From Bacteroidales bacterium WCE2004 (GTDB taxonomy: Bacteria; Bacteroidota; Bacteroidia; Bacteroidales; UBA932), in NCBI GenBank assembly GCA_900167895.1, contig FUZR01000002.1, positions 620,001 to 684,000 on the forward strand: a DNA stretch of 64,000 nucleotides, read 5' to 3'. The position numbers and the translations under genes were made by a program. Under the pieces are notes generated by a model that saw only the letters and a list, made by a program, of their open reading frames with translations, was not told the DNA's origin and ran no database searches. Positions 54,190-62,744 of the stretch are shown here, one piece after another (the first letter of the stretch is position 1; each line of letters begins with the position of its first letter).

Positions 54190-55593
54190 CTAGAGCTCCT
54201 TGCGCCAGCGGGCCAGCGGGATGCCGAGCTGGCCGCGGTATTTGGCGATGGTGCGGCGCGCGACCTTGTAGCCGCGCCGCTCCATCTCTTCCACCAGCTG
54301 CTCGTCGGTGAGCGGTTTCTTCTTGTTCTCAGCGTCCACGCACTCCTGCAGGGCCTTCTTCAGCTCGCGGGTGGACACCTCCTCGCCCTCCTTGTTCTCC
54401 ATGCCTTCGGAGAAGAAATATTTCAGGGCGAAGATGCCGAAATGCGTCTCGATGTACTTGCTGTTGACCACGCGCGAGATGGTGGAGATGTCGAAGCCGG
54501 TCTTCTCGGCGATGTCCTTGAGGACCATCGGCTTGAGGTCGGCTTCGTCGCCGGACACGAAATAGTCGTGCTGGTACTCCAGGATGGCGGACATCGTCTT
54601 GTTGAGCGTGTTCTGGCGCTGCTTGAGCGCCTCCACGAACCATTTGGCCGAGTCGAGCTTCTGGCGCACGAAGGTCGCGGCCTCCTTCTGGGCGCGCTCC
54701 GAAGAGCCCTTGGCCTCGATGAGCAGGTCCGCGTATTTCTTGTTGACGCGCAGCTCCGGCACGGAGAAGCGCGGCATCGTGAAGGACAGCTCGCCGTCGT
54801 GCTCCTCCAGCACGAAGTCCGGCACGATCTGCTGGGCCTGGTCGGTGTAGGTGTAGTCCACCTCGCCGCCCGGTGCGGGATTGAGCTTGACGATGCGTCC
54901 CATCGCCCGCTTGAGCTCGTCCTCGGAGAGGTTCAGGCGGGACATGATCTTCTGGAAATGCTTGTTGGAAAACTCCGTGAAATAGTCCTCCAGGATGCGC
55001 TCGGCGTTGATCACGTCGGGCGTCTGCTTCTTGGACTGCAGCTGCAGGAGCAGGCATTCGCGCAGGTCGCGCGCGCCCACCCCGGCGGGGTCGAACTCCT
55101 GGATCACCGCGAGCATCTCCAGCACCTCCTCCGGGGTGGTGCTGATCCCGGCGCGGAAAGCCATGTCGTCCACCAGCGAGTCGACGTCGCGGCGCAGGTA
55201 GCCGTCGGCGTCGAGCGAGCCGATGATGAAGGACGCCACGCTGTACTGCTCGGGGGTGAGGTTGCGGTAGCCCAGCTGGTCCATCAGGGTCTGGGTGAAG
55301 CTCTGCCGCACGGAGAAAGTGTTGTATTCGGGCCGGGGGTCCTTGCCCCAGTTGTTGACCCGGGTCTTGTAGGAGGGGATGTCTCCTTCGTCCGTAATCT
55401 CGTCCAGGGACACGTCCTTGGCGTCCTCGGCCTTCTCAGGGTCCGGCGTATCGTCCAGCACAGGATTCTCCTCCAGCTCCGTACGGATCCGCTGCTCGAG
55501 CTCCTGGATCGGGAGTTCGATCAGCTTGATCGTCTGGATCTGCAGCGGGGAGAGTTTCTGCTGCTGCTTGAGTTCGAGGCCCTGCTTGATCAT
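54190..55593 (-). CDS. rpoN: RNA polymerase sigma-54 factor
   Basis: 467 aa. Gln/Leu-rich N-terminal region I (LELKQQQKLSPLQIQTIKLI), acidic region II, core-binding domain (PEQYSVASFIIGSLDADGYL) and the C-terminal RpoN box ARRTIAKYRGQLGI that reads -24 elements. The helix-turn-helix is in MVLKDIAEKTGFDISTISRV. All diagnostic parts are intact. No enhancer-binding activator gene is in the window. Confidence 0.96.
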   Translation of the reverse strand: MIKQGLELKQQQKLSPLQIQTIKLIELPIQELEQRIRTELEENPVLDDTPDPEKAEDAKDVSLDEITDEGDIPSYKTRVNNWGKDPRPEYNTFSVRQSFTQTLMDQLGYRNLTPEQYSVASFIIGSLDADGYLRRDVDSLVDDMAFRAGISTTPEEVLEMLAVIQEFDPAGVGARDLRECLLLQLQSKKQTPDVINAERILEDYFTEFSNKHFQKIMSRLNLSEDELKRAMGRIVKLNPAPGGEVDYTYTDQAQQIVPDFVLEEHDGELSFTMPRFSVPELRVNKKYADLLIEAKGSSERAQKEAATFVRQKLDSAKWFVEALKQRQNTLNKTMSAILEYQHDYFVSGDEADLKPMVLKDIAEKTGFDISTISRVVNSKYIETHFGIFALKYFFSEGMENKEGEEVSTRELKKALQECVDAENKKKPLTDEQLVEEMERRGYKVARRTIAKYRGQLGIPLARWRKEL

Positions 55594-55596
55594 CGC

Positions 55597-56148
55597 TTAC
55601 AGTTCGTCAGGGTAGTCGGCGGGCCGGGTATCCGGGCGCCCGATCGTCGGATACTTGAAACGCTCCCGGACGATGAAGGCGTCCGGAAAATCCCCCTTGA
55701 GCTTGCGCAGGAAGGCCTCGGCCTCGATGCGCGTGCGGAAATTGCCGACCGTCACCTTGAAGTTGGGCGAAGAGAAGGAACGGTAGGCCTCGATATGGGG
55801 ATACATCTCGTTGAAACGGCGGATCACCGACGCGGATTCTTCCCGCGCGGTGCGGTTGCTGGCGAAGAAGAGCCGGATACGGAAGCCGCTGTAGCTCTTG
55901 CCGGCGTTGGCGCTCACCTGGCGGTTCAGCGCCGCGCGCACGGCCGGCGTCTGCCGCACGACCACCTGCTCGGGCAGGGACGAAAAAATGTCGCGGCCCA
56001 CCAGCGTGGAGTCCACCTGGACCTCGTCGCCGGCGTGCTCGATCTCGGACACCTCTTCCGTCTCGAGACTCTGCGCCCGCAGCGCGGGGACGGCGAAAAC
56101 CAGCAGAACCAGCAACAGAAGTACTTTATTCAAGGGTTTGTTCATCAT
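55597..56148 (-). CDS. SPOR-domain exported protein
   Basis: 183 aa with a signal peptide (VLLLLVLLVFAVPALRAQ) and a C-terminal SPOR fold: GFRIRLFFASNRTAREESAS, FNEMYPHIEAYRSFSSPNFK, VTVGNFRTRIEAEAFLRKLK. SPOR domains bind denuded peptidoglycan at division sites. The start overlaps the lipoprotein gene upstream by 23 bases (a second ATG at 56145 is equally possible). It ends 3 bases before rpoN. Confidence 0.85.
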   Translation of the reverse strand: MMNKPLNKVLLLLVLLVFAVPALRAQSLETEEVSEIEHAGDEVQVDSTLVGRDIFSSLPEQVVVRQTPAVRAALNRQVSANAGKSYSGFRIRLFFASNRTAREESASVIRRFNEMYPHIEAYRSFSSPNFKVTVGNFRTRIEAEAFLRKLKGDFPDAFIVRERFKYPTIGRPDTRPADYPDEL

Positions 56149-56632
56149 TTTGGGTTTGCATTCCGCGGAGCAGCGTGCTCAGCGGGATATCCAACAATTC
56201 AATATTCCTGCCAAAACCGCTGCGGAGCGAGGCGCGGCAGCGGACATCCAGCGTGATGTCGTCGAAACTGGCTTCGTCGCCCAGCAGCCGGAGCAGCCGG
56301 AACGGGTTGAAGCCCTCGGAGAGCCGGCCCCGGAGCGGAATCAGGTAGACCGAATCGCTGTGCCTGGGGATCGTGATCGTCTCCGAGGTCGCCGAGAGGG
56401 CGGGCTCGCCCTGGAAGCGGGCCTGCGCCTCCACCTGCGAGAGCTGGATGGCGACGGTAGGATTGTGCACGCCCACCTCGACCACCGCGGTCACGTCGCT
56501 GAAGCCTTCCGGCACGATCGAGACGAGCCGGACGGAAGTGATTGCAATGTCCTGGAAACCCCTGCTCTTGCAGCCGGAAAGCAGCAACGGCAGGAGAAGG
56601 GTCAGAAGGAGGGTCCGGGCAAACAGCTTCAT
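56126..56632 (-). CDS. lipoprotein with LEA14-like domain
   Basis: 168 aa. Lipoprotein signal LLLTLLLPLLLSGC (lipobox LLSGC). The mature part is beta-rich: DIAITSVRLVSIVPEGFSD, VTAVVEVGVHNPTVAIQLSQ, ARFQGEPALSATSETITIP, as in LEA14-type proteins that bind lipids or act in stress. Role not known. First gene of the lipoprotein-SPOR-rpoN-fur unit, divergent from miaB. Confidence 0.75.
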   Translation of the reverse strand: MKLFARTLLLTLLLPLLLSGCKSRGFQDIAITSVRLVSIVPEGFSDVTAVVEVGVHNPTVAIQLSQVEAQARFQGEPALSATSETITIPRHSDSVYLIPLRGRLSEGFNPFRLLRLLGDEASFDDITLDVRCRASLRSGFGRNIELLDIPLSTLLRGMQTQNDEQTLE

Positions 56633-56658
56633 TTGGTCTTTTGCTTTTTACTAACCTA

Positions 56659-56687
56659 CAAAGATAAGAAAAAACTCTCTATCTTTG
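56659..56687. promoter_or_regulatory. divergent overlapping promoters (lipoprotein / miaB)
   Basis: TATCTTTG on the minus strand (56666-56659) and TATCTTTG on the plus strand (56680-56687) are only 13 bases apart, so the two promoters must share DNA and may exclude each other. miaB starts 15 bases after its box. Confidence 0.55.
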
Positions 56688-56701
56688 CGCATCGATTCAA
56701 T

Positions 56702-58006
56702 ATGAGAAAGGTTTACATAGAGACATACGGCTGCCAGATGAACGTAGCGGACACGGAAGTGGTCTTCTCCATCCTGGGCCGCGAAGGATATATCCGCACC
56801 GAAGAGATCGACCAGGCCGACGTGATCCTGGCCAACACCTGCTCGATCCGCGACAACGCCGAGCAGCGCATCCTGGGCCGTATCGGCCAGTTCAACATCT
56901 ACCGCAAGGCCCGCCCCGACGTGATCGTGGGCATCCTCGGCTGCATGGCCGAGCGCATGAAGGAGACGCTGCTGGAATCCGGCAAGGTCGACGTCGTGGC
57001 CGGTCCGGACGCCTACCGCAGGCTGCCCGAGCTGCTCGCCGCCGCCTCGCAGGGCCACCCGCAGATCGACGTGATCCTTTCCCGCGAGGAGACCTACGCC
57101 GACATCGCGCCGGTGCGCGTGGACAAGAACGGCGTCTCCGCCTTCATCTCCATCATGCGCGGCTGCAACAACGTCTGCTCCTACTGCGTGGTGCCCTACA
57201 CCCGCGGCGCGGAGCGGAGCCGCGACTTCCACACCATCGTCCGCGAAGCCTGCGACTGCGCGCAGCAGGGCTACAAGGAGATCACGCTGCTGGGGCAGAA
57301 CGTCGATTCCTACCACTTCGGGGAATGCGATTTCGCCCGCCTGCTCACGCTGGTGGCCGAATCGGTGCCCGGCCTGCGCATCCGTTTCTCCACCTCCAAC
57401 CCGCAGGATATCTCCGACGCGGTGATCGAGACGATGGCCGCGCACGCCAATATCTGCCGCCACATCCATCTCCCCGTCCAGTCCGGCTCGGACCGCATCC
57501 TGGAGAAAATGCGCCGGCGCTACACGCGCGACTGGTACCTGGACCGCGTGGCGAAGATCCGCGCGCTGATGCCGGACTGCGCCATCACCACTGACGTCAT
57601 CGCGGGCTTCTGCTCCGAGACGGAGGAGGACCACCGCGACACGCTCGACATCTTCGAGCGGGTCGGCTTCGACGCCGCCTTCATGTTCCAGTATTCCGAG
57701 CGGCCGGGCACGCTCGCCGCGAAGAAATATCCCGACGACGTGGCGCCGGACGTCAAGACGCGCCGCCTCGAAGAGATCATCGCCGTGCAGAACCGCCTCT
57801 CGCTGGAGAGCAACCGCCGCGACGTCGGCAAGACCTTCCAGGTCCTCGTCGAGGGCCCGTCCAAGCGCAACCCCGCCGAGCTCTGCGGCCGCAACAGCCA
57901 GAACAAGATGTGCATCTGGCCTGACACGGCGCACCGCGCAGGCGATTTCGTGGAGGTAAAGGTCGTCGACTGCACCCAGGCCACACTGTTCTGCGAGCCC
58001 GTCTAG
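56702..58006 (+). CDS. miaB: tRNA-2-methylthio-N6-dimethylallyladenosine synthase
   Basis: 434 aa radical-SAM enzyme that methylthiolates A37 of tRNA. N-terminal UPF0004 cluster ligands: YIETYGCQMNVAD, LANTCSIRDNAE, ILGCMAER. Radical-SAM cluster CNNVCSYC in IMRGCNNVCSYCVVPYTRG. Later: GYKEITLLGQNVDSYHFGE, IHLPVQSGSDRIL and a C-terminal TRAM domain. Start at ATG 56702; the upstream open frame is a shadow of the SPOR and lipoprotein genes. Confidence 0.96.
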   Translation: MRKVYIETYGCQMNVADTEVVFSILGREGYIRTEEIDQADVILANTCSIRDNAEQRILGRIGQFNIYRKARPDVIVGILGCMAERMKETLLESGKVDVVAGPDAYRRLPELLAAASQGHPQIDVILSREETYADIAPVRVDKNGVSAFISIMRGCNNVCSYCVVPYTRGAERSRDFHTIVREACDCAQQGYKEITLLGQNVDSYHFGECDFARLLTLVAESVPGLRIRFSTSNPQDISDAVIETMAAHANICRHIHLPVQSGSDRILEKMRRRYTRDWYLDRVAKIRALMPDCAITTDVIAGFCSETEEDHRDTLDIFERVGFDAAFMFQYSERPGTLAAKKYPDDVAPDVKTRRLEEIIAVQNRLSLESNRRDVGKTFQVLVEGPSKRNPAELCGRNSQNKMCIWPDTAHRAGDFVEVKVVDCTQATLFCEPV

Positions 58007-58096
58007 GCCCCGAAATCTGTAAAAATCGTATTTTTAAGTCAGGCGGATACGAATCTTTCCGTTTGATACAATTATTGTGCTTATCCTTGCCGCGCT

Positions 58097-58783
58097 ATGG
58101 GAATCAAAGACCTCCGCGCGGATGAAAGGCCGCGCGAAAAGATGCTCGCCCGCGGTGCGGGGAGCCTCAGCGACGGCGAACTGGTCGCCGTCCTGCTGCA
58201 CAGCGGCAGCCGGGACTGCAGCGCCCTCGAACTGGCCCGCCGCCTGCTGGAACTTGCCGACGGACGCCTCTGCGTCCTGTTCAACCTTCCGCGGGAGCGG
58301 ATGCTTTCGCTGCCCGGCATCGGGCCGGGCAAGGCCGCGAGCGTGCTGGCGGCCCTCGAGCTGGGGCGCCGTTTCCTGCAGGAACAGTCTTCCGTGGTCA
58401 AGCGCCCCATCCTCACGGCGCGCCAGGTCCATGAGATGATGCTCCCCCGCCTCAAGGGCCTGCCGCACGAGGAGTGCTGGGTCCTCTTCCTCAACGACCA
58501 CCAGTACATGGTCGGGCAGGCGCGCGTGAGTTCGGGCGGGTCGAATTCGACCACCTTCGACATCCGGCAGATCATCCGCATGGCCCTCGACAAGAACGCC
58601 GCCGCGCTGATCCTCGTCCACAACCATCCCAGCGGCAACCCGACACCCGGCCCGGCTGACATCCGCCGGACGGAGGAGCTGCGCCAGGGCGTTTCGGCCG
58701 TCGGCCTGAAGCTGCTGGACCATGTCGTCGTGGCCGACGACTGCTGCTTCTCCTTCGCCGACGACCGCATGTACCGCACATAA
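58097..58783 (+). CDS. radC: RadC family JAB-domain protein
   Basis: 228 aa. N-terminal UPF0758 part with helix-hairpin-helix LPGIGPGKAASVLAALELG, then the JAB/MPN metal motif LILVHNHPSGNPTPGPADI (HxH...D; Gly where Ser is common after TP). The real biochemical role is unsettled; association with recombination and mobile DNA is reported. A near-consensus TATCCTTG lies about 8 bases before the start at 58097, preceded by TTTG at 58062. Confidence 0.93.
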   Translation: MGIKDLRADERPREKMLARGAGSLSDGELVAVLLHSGSRDCSALELARRLLELADGRLCVLFNLPRERMLSLPGIGPGKAASVLAALELGRRFLQEQSSVVKRPILTARQVHEMMLPRLKGLPHEECWVLFLNDHQYMVGQARVSSGGSNSTTFDIRQIIRMALDKNAAALILVHNHPSGNPTPGPADIRRTEELRQGVSAVGLKLLDHVVVADDCCFSFADDRMYRT

Positions 58784-58798
58784 GTCGGAAATAATCAC

Positions 58799-58806
58799 TA
58801 TCTTTG
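58799..58806 (+). promoter_or_regulatory. -7 box of the second Fur-like gene
   Basis: TATCTTTG, 5 bases before the ATG at 58811, again implying a nearly leaderless message. No -33 TTTG seen. Confidence 0.4.
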
Positions 58807-58810
58807 CCTT

Positions 58811-59236
58811 ATGCACGCACACGAAAACGATCCGGAGATCCTGATGCAGGAGCACGGCATCAAAGCCACCGCCAACCGCATCCTGATCCTGCGCGCCCTG
58901 CTCGAGGCCGGGCGTCCGCTCTCGCTGACCGAGATCGAGACCGCCCTGGAATCGGTGGACAAGTCCATCATCTCCCGCAACCTGGCCATCTTCCGGGAGC
59001 ACCGCCTGCTCCACACCCTGTCCGACGAGGACGGCGTGCGCTACGAAGTCTGCCATTGCGCCGACGGCGGGGAGGACGACGACCGCCACGTCCATTTCCA
59101 CTGCGAATCGTGCGGGCGGACCTTCTGCCTGGAGGACCTGCCCGTCCCCGCCGTCCGTTTCCCGGACGGCTTCACCGTAGAGAACGTCGAATACCTGGCG
59201 CACGGAATCTGCCCCGAGTGCGCCGGGAAAGCCTGA
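58811..59236 (+). CDS. Fur-superfamily transcriptional regulator with structural zinc site
   Basis: 141 aa. Winged-helix: HGIKATANRILILRALLEAG, EIETALESVDKSIISRNLAI. Dimerisation part: HVHFHCESCGRTFCLED (HxHxH plus CxxC) and CPECAGK at the C-terminus, giving two CxxC pairs for zinc. Typical of Zur/Fur type, in contrast to the other Fur-like gene at 53732. Metal specificity cannot be read from sequence. Confidence 0.88.
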   Translation: MHAHENDPEILMQEHGIKATANRILILRALLEAGRPLSLTEIETALESVDKSIISRNLAIFREHRLLHTLSDEDGVRYEVCHCADGGEDDDRHVHFHCESCGRTFCLEDLPVPAVRFPDGFTVENVEYLAHGICPECAGKA

Positions 59237-59251
59237 TTTCTGCCGGAATCC

Positions 59252-59848
59252 TTATTCTTCGCCCGCCTTCATCGCCTCGATCATCGACTTGGCGCGGCGG
59301 ATGCGTGTGCGGATGGTATTGAGCTCCATCCCGAGTTCTTCGGCGATTTCCTTATACTGCAGGCCGTCCACCAGGCGCATCCGCGCGATGGTGCGGTAGA
59401 GGTCGGGCAGGCCGGAGATGTAGCCTTCGAGCTTCTCGGCGTCTTCTTCCTCGACGATCTGCTCGAGCGGCGTGGCCGTCTCGTCGCCGATCACGTCGAT
59501 GATGGCGCCGCTGTGGTCGTTCTCCTTGTCCAGCGAGACCAGTCGGCTCTGCGCGCGCGATTCGCTGTCGATGGTGTCGAGCGCGGTGTTGTGCGCGATC
59601 TTGCGGAGCCAGGTGGAGAACTGGCTCTTGGTGGGGTCGAAGGTGCGGATCTGCCGGAACGCCTTCTCGAAGCTGCGCGAGCAGATGTCGTCGATGTAGA
59701 AGTCGTCCAGGTGCTTCATCGCGCCCTTCAGGTAGGCGCGCAGCCCCCCGATGTGGGTGTCCCAGAGTTCGGTGAAGGCGGTGCCGTCGCCGATGATCGC
59801 CCGGCGGACAAGTTCGTCAATGGGCTTCAAGCCAGGTTTTTCCATCAT
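59252..59848 (-). CDS. RNA polymerase sigma factor, ECF-like
   Basis: 198 aa. Region 2: DFYIDDICSRSFEKAFRQ, FSTWLRKIAHNTALDTIDSE; region 4: LPDLYRTIARMRLVDGLQY followed by IAEELGMELNTIRTRIRRAK. A central acidic linker (EQIVEEEDAEKLEG). Its start overlaps the polA end by 32 bases, so expression is tied to polA; no anti-sigma follows (the convergent fur-like gene is 15 bases away). Targets unknown. Confidence 0.88.
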   Translation of the reverse strand: MMEKPGLKPIDELVRRAIIGDGTAFTELWDTHIGGLRAYLKGAMKHLDDFYIDDICSRSFEKAFRQIRTFDPTKSQFSTWLRKIAHNTALDTIDSESRAQSRLVSLDKENDHSGAIIDVIGDETATPLEQIVEEEDAEKLEGYISGLPDLYRTIARMRLVDGLQYKEIAEELGMELNTIRTRIRRAKSMIEAMKAGEE

Positions 59849-62582
59849 TGCATTCTACGGTCAGGGGGACGGACAGGGTGATGACATTCTCCATCTCGTG
59901 GACCAGCAGGTCGCGCACCGGCGCGATCTCGTCCTGCGGGACCTCAAGGAGGAGTTCGTCGTGGATCTGGAGGACCATCCGGGAACGGAAGCCGCCTTCG
60001 CGCAGGCGCCGGTCCACGGCGATCATCGCCAGTTTGATGATGTCGGCCGCCGTGCCCTGGATAGGGGCGTTGACGGCGTTGCGCTCGGCGAGCGCGCGGA
60101 GGGCGGCGTTGCCGGCGCCGATGTCGGCGATGTACCGGCGACGCCCGAAGAGCGTCTCTACATAGCCCCGCTCGCGGGCCTGCGCCACGGTGGCATCGAT
60201 GAAGCCGCGGATGGCGGGGAAGGAGGCGAAATAGTCGTCGATGATCTGCTTGGCCTCGCTGCGCGGGCAGCGCAGGCGCTCGGCCAGGCCGAAGGAGGAG
60301 ATGCCGTACATGATGCCGAAGTTGGCCGTCTTGGCGATGCGGCGCTGGTCGGGCGTCACCTCTTCGAGCGCGACGTGGAAGATCTTGGCGGCAGTGGCGG
60401 CGTGGACGTCCAGGCCGTGGCGGAAGGCGTCCACGAGGTGGGCGTCGCCGCTCAGGTGGGCCATCAGGCGCAGCTCGATCTGCGAGTAGTCGGCCGACAT
60501 CATCCGCCAGCCTTCTTCGCCCGCCACGAAGGCCTTGCGGATCTCGCGGCCTTCTTCGGTGCGGACCGGGATGTTCTGGAGGTTGGGGTTGGAGGACGAG
60601 AGGCGGCCGGTGGAGGTGAGGGCCTGGTTGAAGGTCGTATGGACGCGGCCGTCTTTCGGGGAGATGTAGCCGGCGAAGGGTTCGATGTAGGTGGAGAGGA
60701 GCTTGCGCAGGCCGCGGTAGTCGAGGATGGCGTCGATGATGGGGCTGCGGTCTGCCAGGTGCGAGAGGGTCTGCTCGTCGGTGGGCCAATTGCCGGACTT
60801 GGGCTTGCGGGCCTTGGGGTCGAGTTTCATCTTTTCGAAGAGGACGACGCCGATCTGCTTGGGCGACAGGATGTTGAGCGTCGGCTCGTCGGCCAGGCGG
60901 CGGACTTCCGCTTCGCGTTCGCCCATCTTGCGGCGCAGGCCGTCGGCGAAGTCGCGCAGCGACCCGAGGTCAACCTTGACGCCGGTCTGCTCCATCCGGG
61001 CCAGGACGCCGATGAGGGGCTCTTCGATGTCGTCATAGAGGTGCTGCATGCCTTCGGTGGCGGCCATTTCCTGCAGCAGGATCTCCGACAGGCGGAGGAT
61101 GGCGGCGGTCTCCAGGACGCGGTCGGGGCCGCTGTCGGCGGGAAGTTCGTCGAAGAGGGAGCCGGTGTCGGCGGGCGCGGCCGCATCCAGTTCGACGCCC
61201 AGGTAGCTGCGGGCCAGGACGTCGGTCTTGTGGCTGCGTTCGGGACCGAGCAGGTAGTGCATCAGGGCGATGTCCTCGAGGCGGCCGGCCAGGCGGATGC
61301 CGCGGGCGGCCAGCGCGCCTGCCTGCGCCTTGAGGTCGGCGCCGGCCTTCACGACGGCGGCGTCCTCCAGCAGCGCCCGGAAATCCTCCGGCGTCCCTTC
61401 GGCCACCCCCGCCTCCGTCGCCACAAACAGCTTCTCCCCCTGCAGGTTAATCGCTATCTTATTTCCCTTGATCTTGCTTATATCCAGCTTATTAAGATTC
61501 AATTCGGATTCGTAGTCCGGGAGGCTGCTGCCTCCGAAAGCCGTAGCCAGCAAGCTGGCTTGTTCTCTAACCCCTGTAATCCCCTTCCAGGGGATATCTT
61601 CTCTTCGAGCCGGCTCCGTAAGAGGGAGGGGCCCGCTTCCGGAGGAAGTGGGAGGGGTCCTGCGCAGCAGGACGTTTTCGGAGGCAGCAGGCCTTCCGGC
61701 AGAATCCGAAGAGACAGAAACTTTCTTGAGGAGGCGCTTCAGGGAGGGCATCTCGTAGCGGTCGAGGAGGGCGTCGAGCTCGGGCGTCTCGACGGTGTCG
61801 TAGACGAGCTGCTCCGCCGTCACGTCCAGCGGGATGTCGGTCTTGATGGTGACCAGCCGCTTGGACAGGGAGATGTGGTCCTGCGCCGCGCGGAACTGCT
61901 CCTGCTGGCGCGCCGTCAGCTCGCCGAGGTGCCCATAGATCCCCTCGACAGAGCCATACTTGCCCAGCAGCCTGGCCGCACCGACCGGGCCCACGCCCTG
62001 CACGCCCGGGACGTTGTCCGAGGCGTCGCCGCAGAGCGCCAATATATCAATGACCTGCGCGGGCGCGGAAATCTTCCACTTGTCGCAGACCTCCGCCACG
62101 CCGAGCAGCTCGCTCTCGCCGCCGCTCTTGCCCGGCTTGAGCTGCCGGACATGCGGCGAGACCAGCTGGCCGTAGTCCTTGTCGGGCGTGACCATCCACA
62201 CGTCGAAACCCTCCGCCTCGAAGCGCCGCGCCGCGGAGCCGATCACGTCGTCCGCCTCGAAGCCCGGGATCATCAGCACCGGGATGTCCAGCGCCTCCAC
62301 GATCTGCGTCAGCGGCTCCAGCGCGGCGATCACCAGCGCGGGCGTCTCCCCGCGGTTGGCCTTGTAGGCAGGATACAGCTCGTTGCGGAACGTCCCGCCC
62401 GGCGGATCGAAGCTCACGGCGATGTGCGTCGGCCGCTCCCGGTCGATCAGTTCGAGCAGGTATTTCGTGAATCCGAACAGGATGGAGGTGTCGACCCCCT
62501 GCGAGTTGACCATCGGGCGCCCGAGAAAGGCGTAATACATCTTGAAGATGAGCGCGTGGCCGTCGATGAGGAAAAGTTTCAT
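59817..62582 (-). CDS. polA: DNA polymerase I with in-frame repeat insertion
   Basis: 921 aa. N-terminal 5' nuclease (FLIDGHALIFKMYYAF, FEADDVIGSAARR, LCGDASDNVPGVQGVGP), then a region matching the 3'-5' exonuclease fold, then the polymerase (SADYSQIELRLMAHLSGD, TANFGIMYGISSFGLAERL, LQIHDELLLEVPQDE). All polymerase motifs are intact. Between the first two domains, residues ~291-360 are encoded by a palindromic repeat (61503-61710) and read SSDSAGRPAASENV and later TPPTSSGSGPLPL. The exonuclease part looks inactive: the NLKYD-type motif II reads GADLKAQ and YxxxD motif III is missing. Frame is uninterrupted, so the gene seems functional. Confidence 0.96.
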   Translation of the reverse strand: MKLFLIDGHALIFKMYYAFLGRPMVNSQGVDTSILFGFTKYLLELIDRERPTHIAVSFDPPGGTFRNELYPAYKANRGETPALVIAALEPLTQIVEALDIPVLMIPGFEADDVIGSAARRFEAEGFDVWMVTPDKDYGQLVSPHVRQLKPGKSGGESELLGVAEVCDKWKISAPAQVIDILALCGDASDNVPGVQGVGPVGAARLLGKYGSVEGIYGHLGELTARQQEQFRAAQDHISLSKRLVTIKTDIPLDVTAEQLVYDTVETPELDALLDRYEMPSLKRLLKKVSVSSDSAGRPAASENVLLRRTPPTSSGSGPLPLTEPARREDIPWKGITGVREQASLLATAFGGSSLPDYESELNLNKLDISKIKGNKIAINLQGEKLFVATEAGVAEGTPEDFRALLEDAAVVKAGADLKAQAGALAARGIRLAGRLEDIALMHYLLGPERSHKTDVLARSYLGVELDAAAPADTGSLFDELPADSGPDRVLETAAILRLSEILLQEMAATEGMQHLYDDIEEPLIGVLARMEQTGVKVDLGSLRDFADGLRRKMGEREAEVRRLADEPTLNILSPKQIGVVLFEKMKLDPKARKPKSGNWPTDEQTLSHLADRSPIIDAILDYRGLRKLLSTYIEPFAGYISPKDGRVHTTFNQALTSTGRLSSSNPNLQNIPVRTEEGREIRKAFVAGEEGWRMMSADYSQIELRLMAHLSGDAHLVDAFRHGLDVHAATAAKIFHVALEEVTPDQRRIAKTANFGIMYGISSFGLAERLRCPRSEAKQIIDDYFASFPAIRGFIDATVAQARERGYVETLFGRRRYIADIGAGNAALRALAERNAVNAPIQGTAADIIKLAMIAVDRRLREGGFRSRMVLQIHDELLLEVPQDEIAPVRDLLVHEMENVITLSVPLTVECNDGKTWLEAH
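61503..61710 (-). repeat. palindromic repeat element, copy B, inserted in frame in polA
   Basis: Arms at 61503-61540 and 61675-61710 are imperfect inverted repeats over ~36 bases (TTCGGATTC and GCTGCCTCCGAAA blocks perfect). Core 61621-61657 begins AGAGGGAGGGGCCCGCTT and folds as CCCGCTTCC-GGA-GGAAGTGGG; it matches 34 of 37 bases of the core at 28371-28407, with one pair changed on both sides of the stem (A-T to C-G). Adds about 70 residues without a stop codon. Confidence 0.8.
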
Positions 62583-62744
62583 AAAGCAAAGATGAAACTT
62601 TTTTTCGAAAGTTTCAAGAGGCGGATTTTGAGGCTCATAATACGCAAAATGGTATGATTACAAGACGATTTGATTCATTTTTTTCGTATACTTGCATCCA
62701 AGATAACGCATTACCCAACTATAACCATCAAAAAACCATTAAAA
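62583..62744. promoter_or_regulatory. polA / susC intergenic region
   Basis: Contains a hairpin TGAAACTTT/AAAGTTTCA (62593-62616) just upstream of polA, and before the receptor gene TTTG (62681-62684 region) and TATACTTG (62691-62698 region), one base off the -7 consensus, as its likely promoter with a ~45-base AT-rich leader. No gene seen. Confidence 0.35.
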
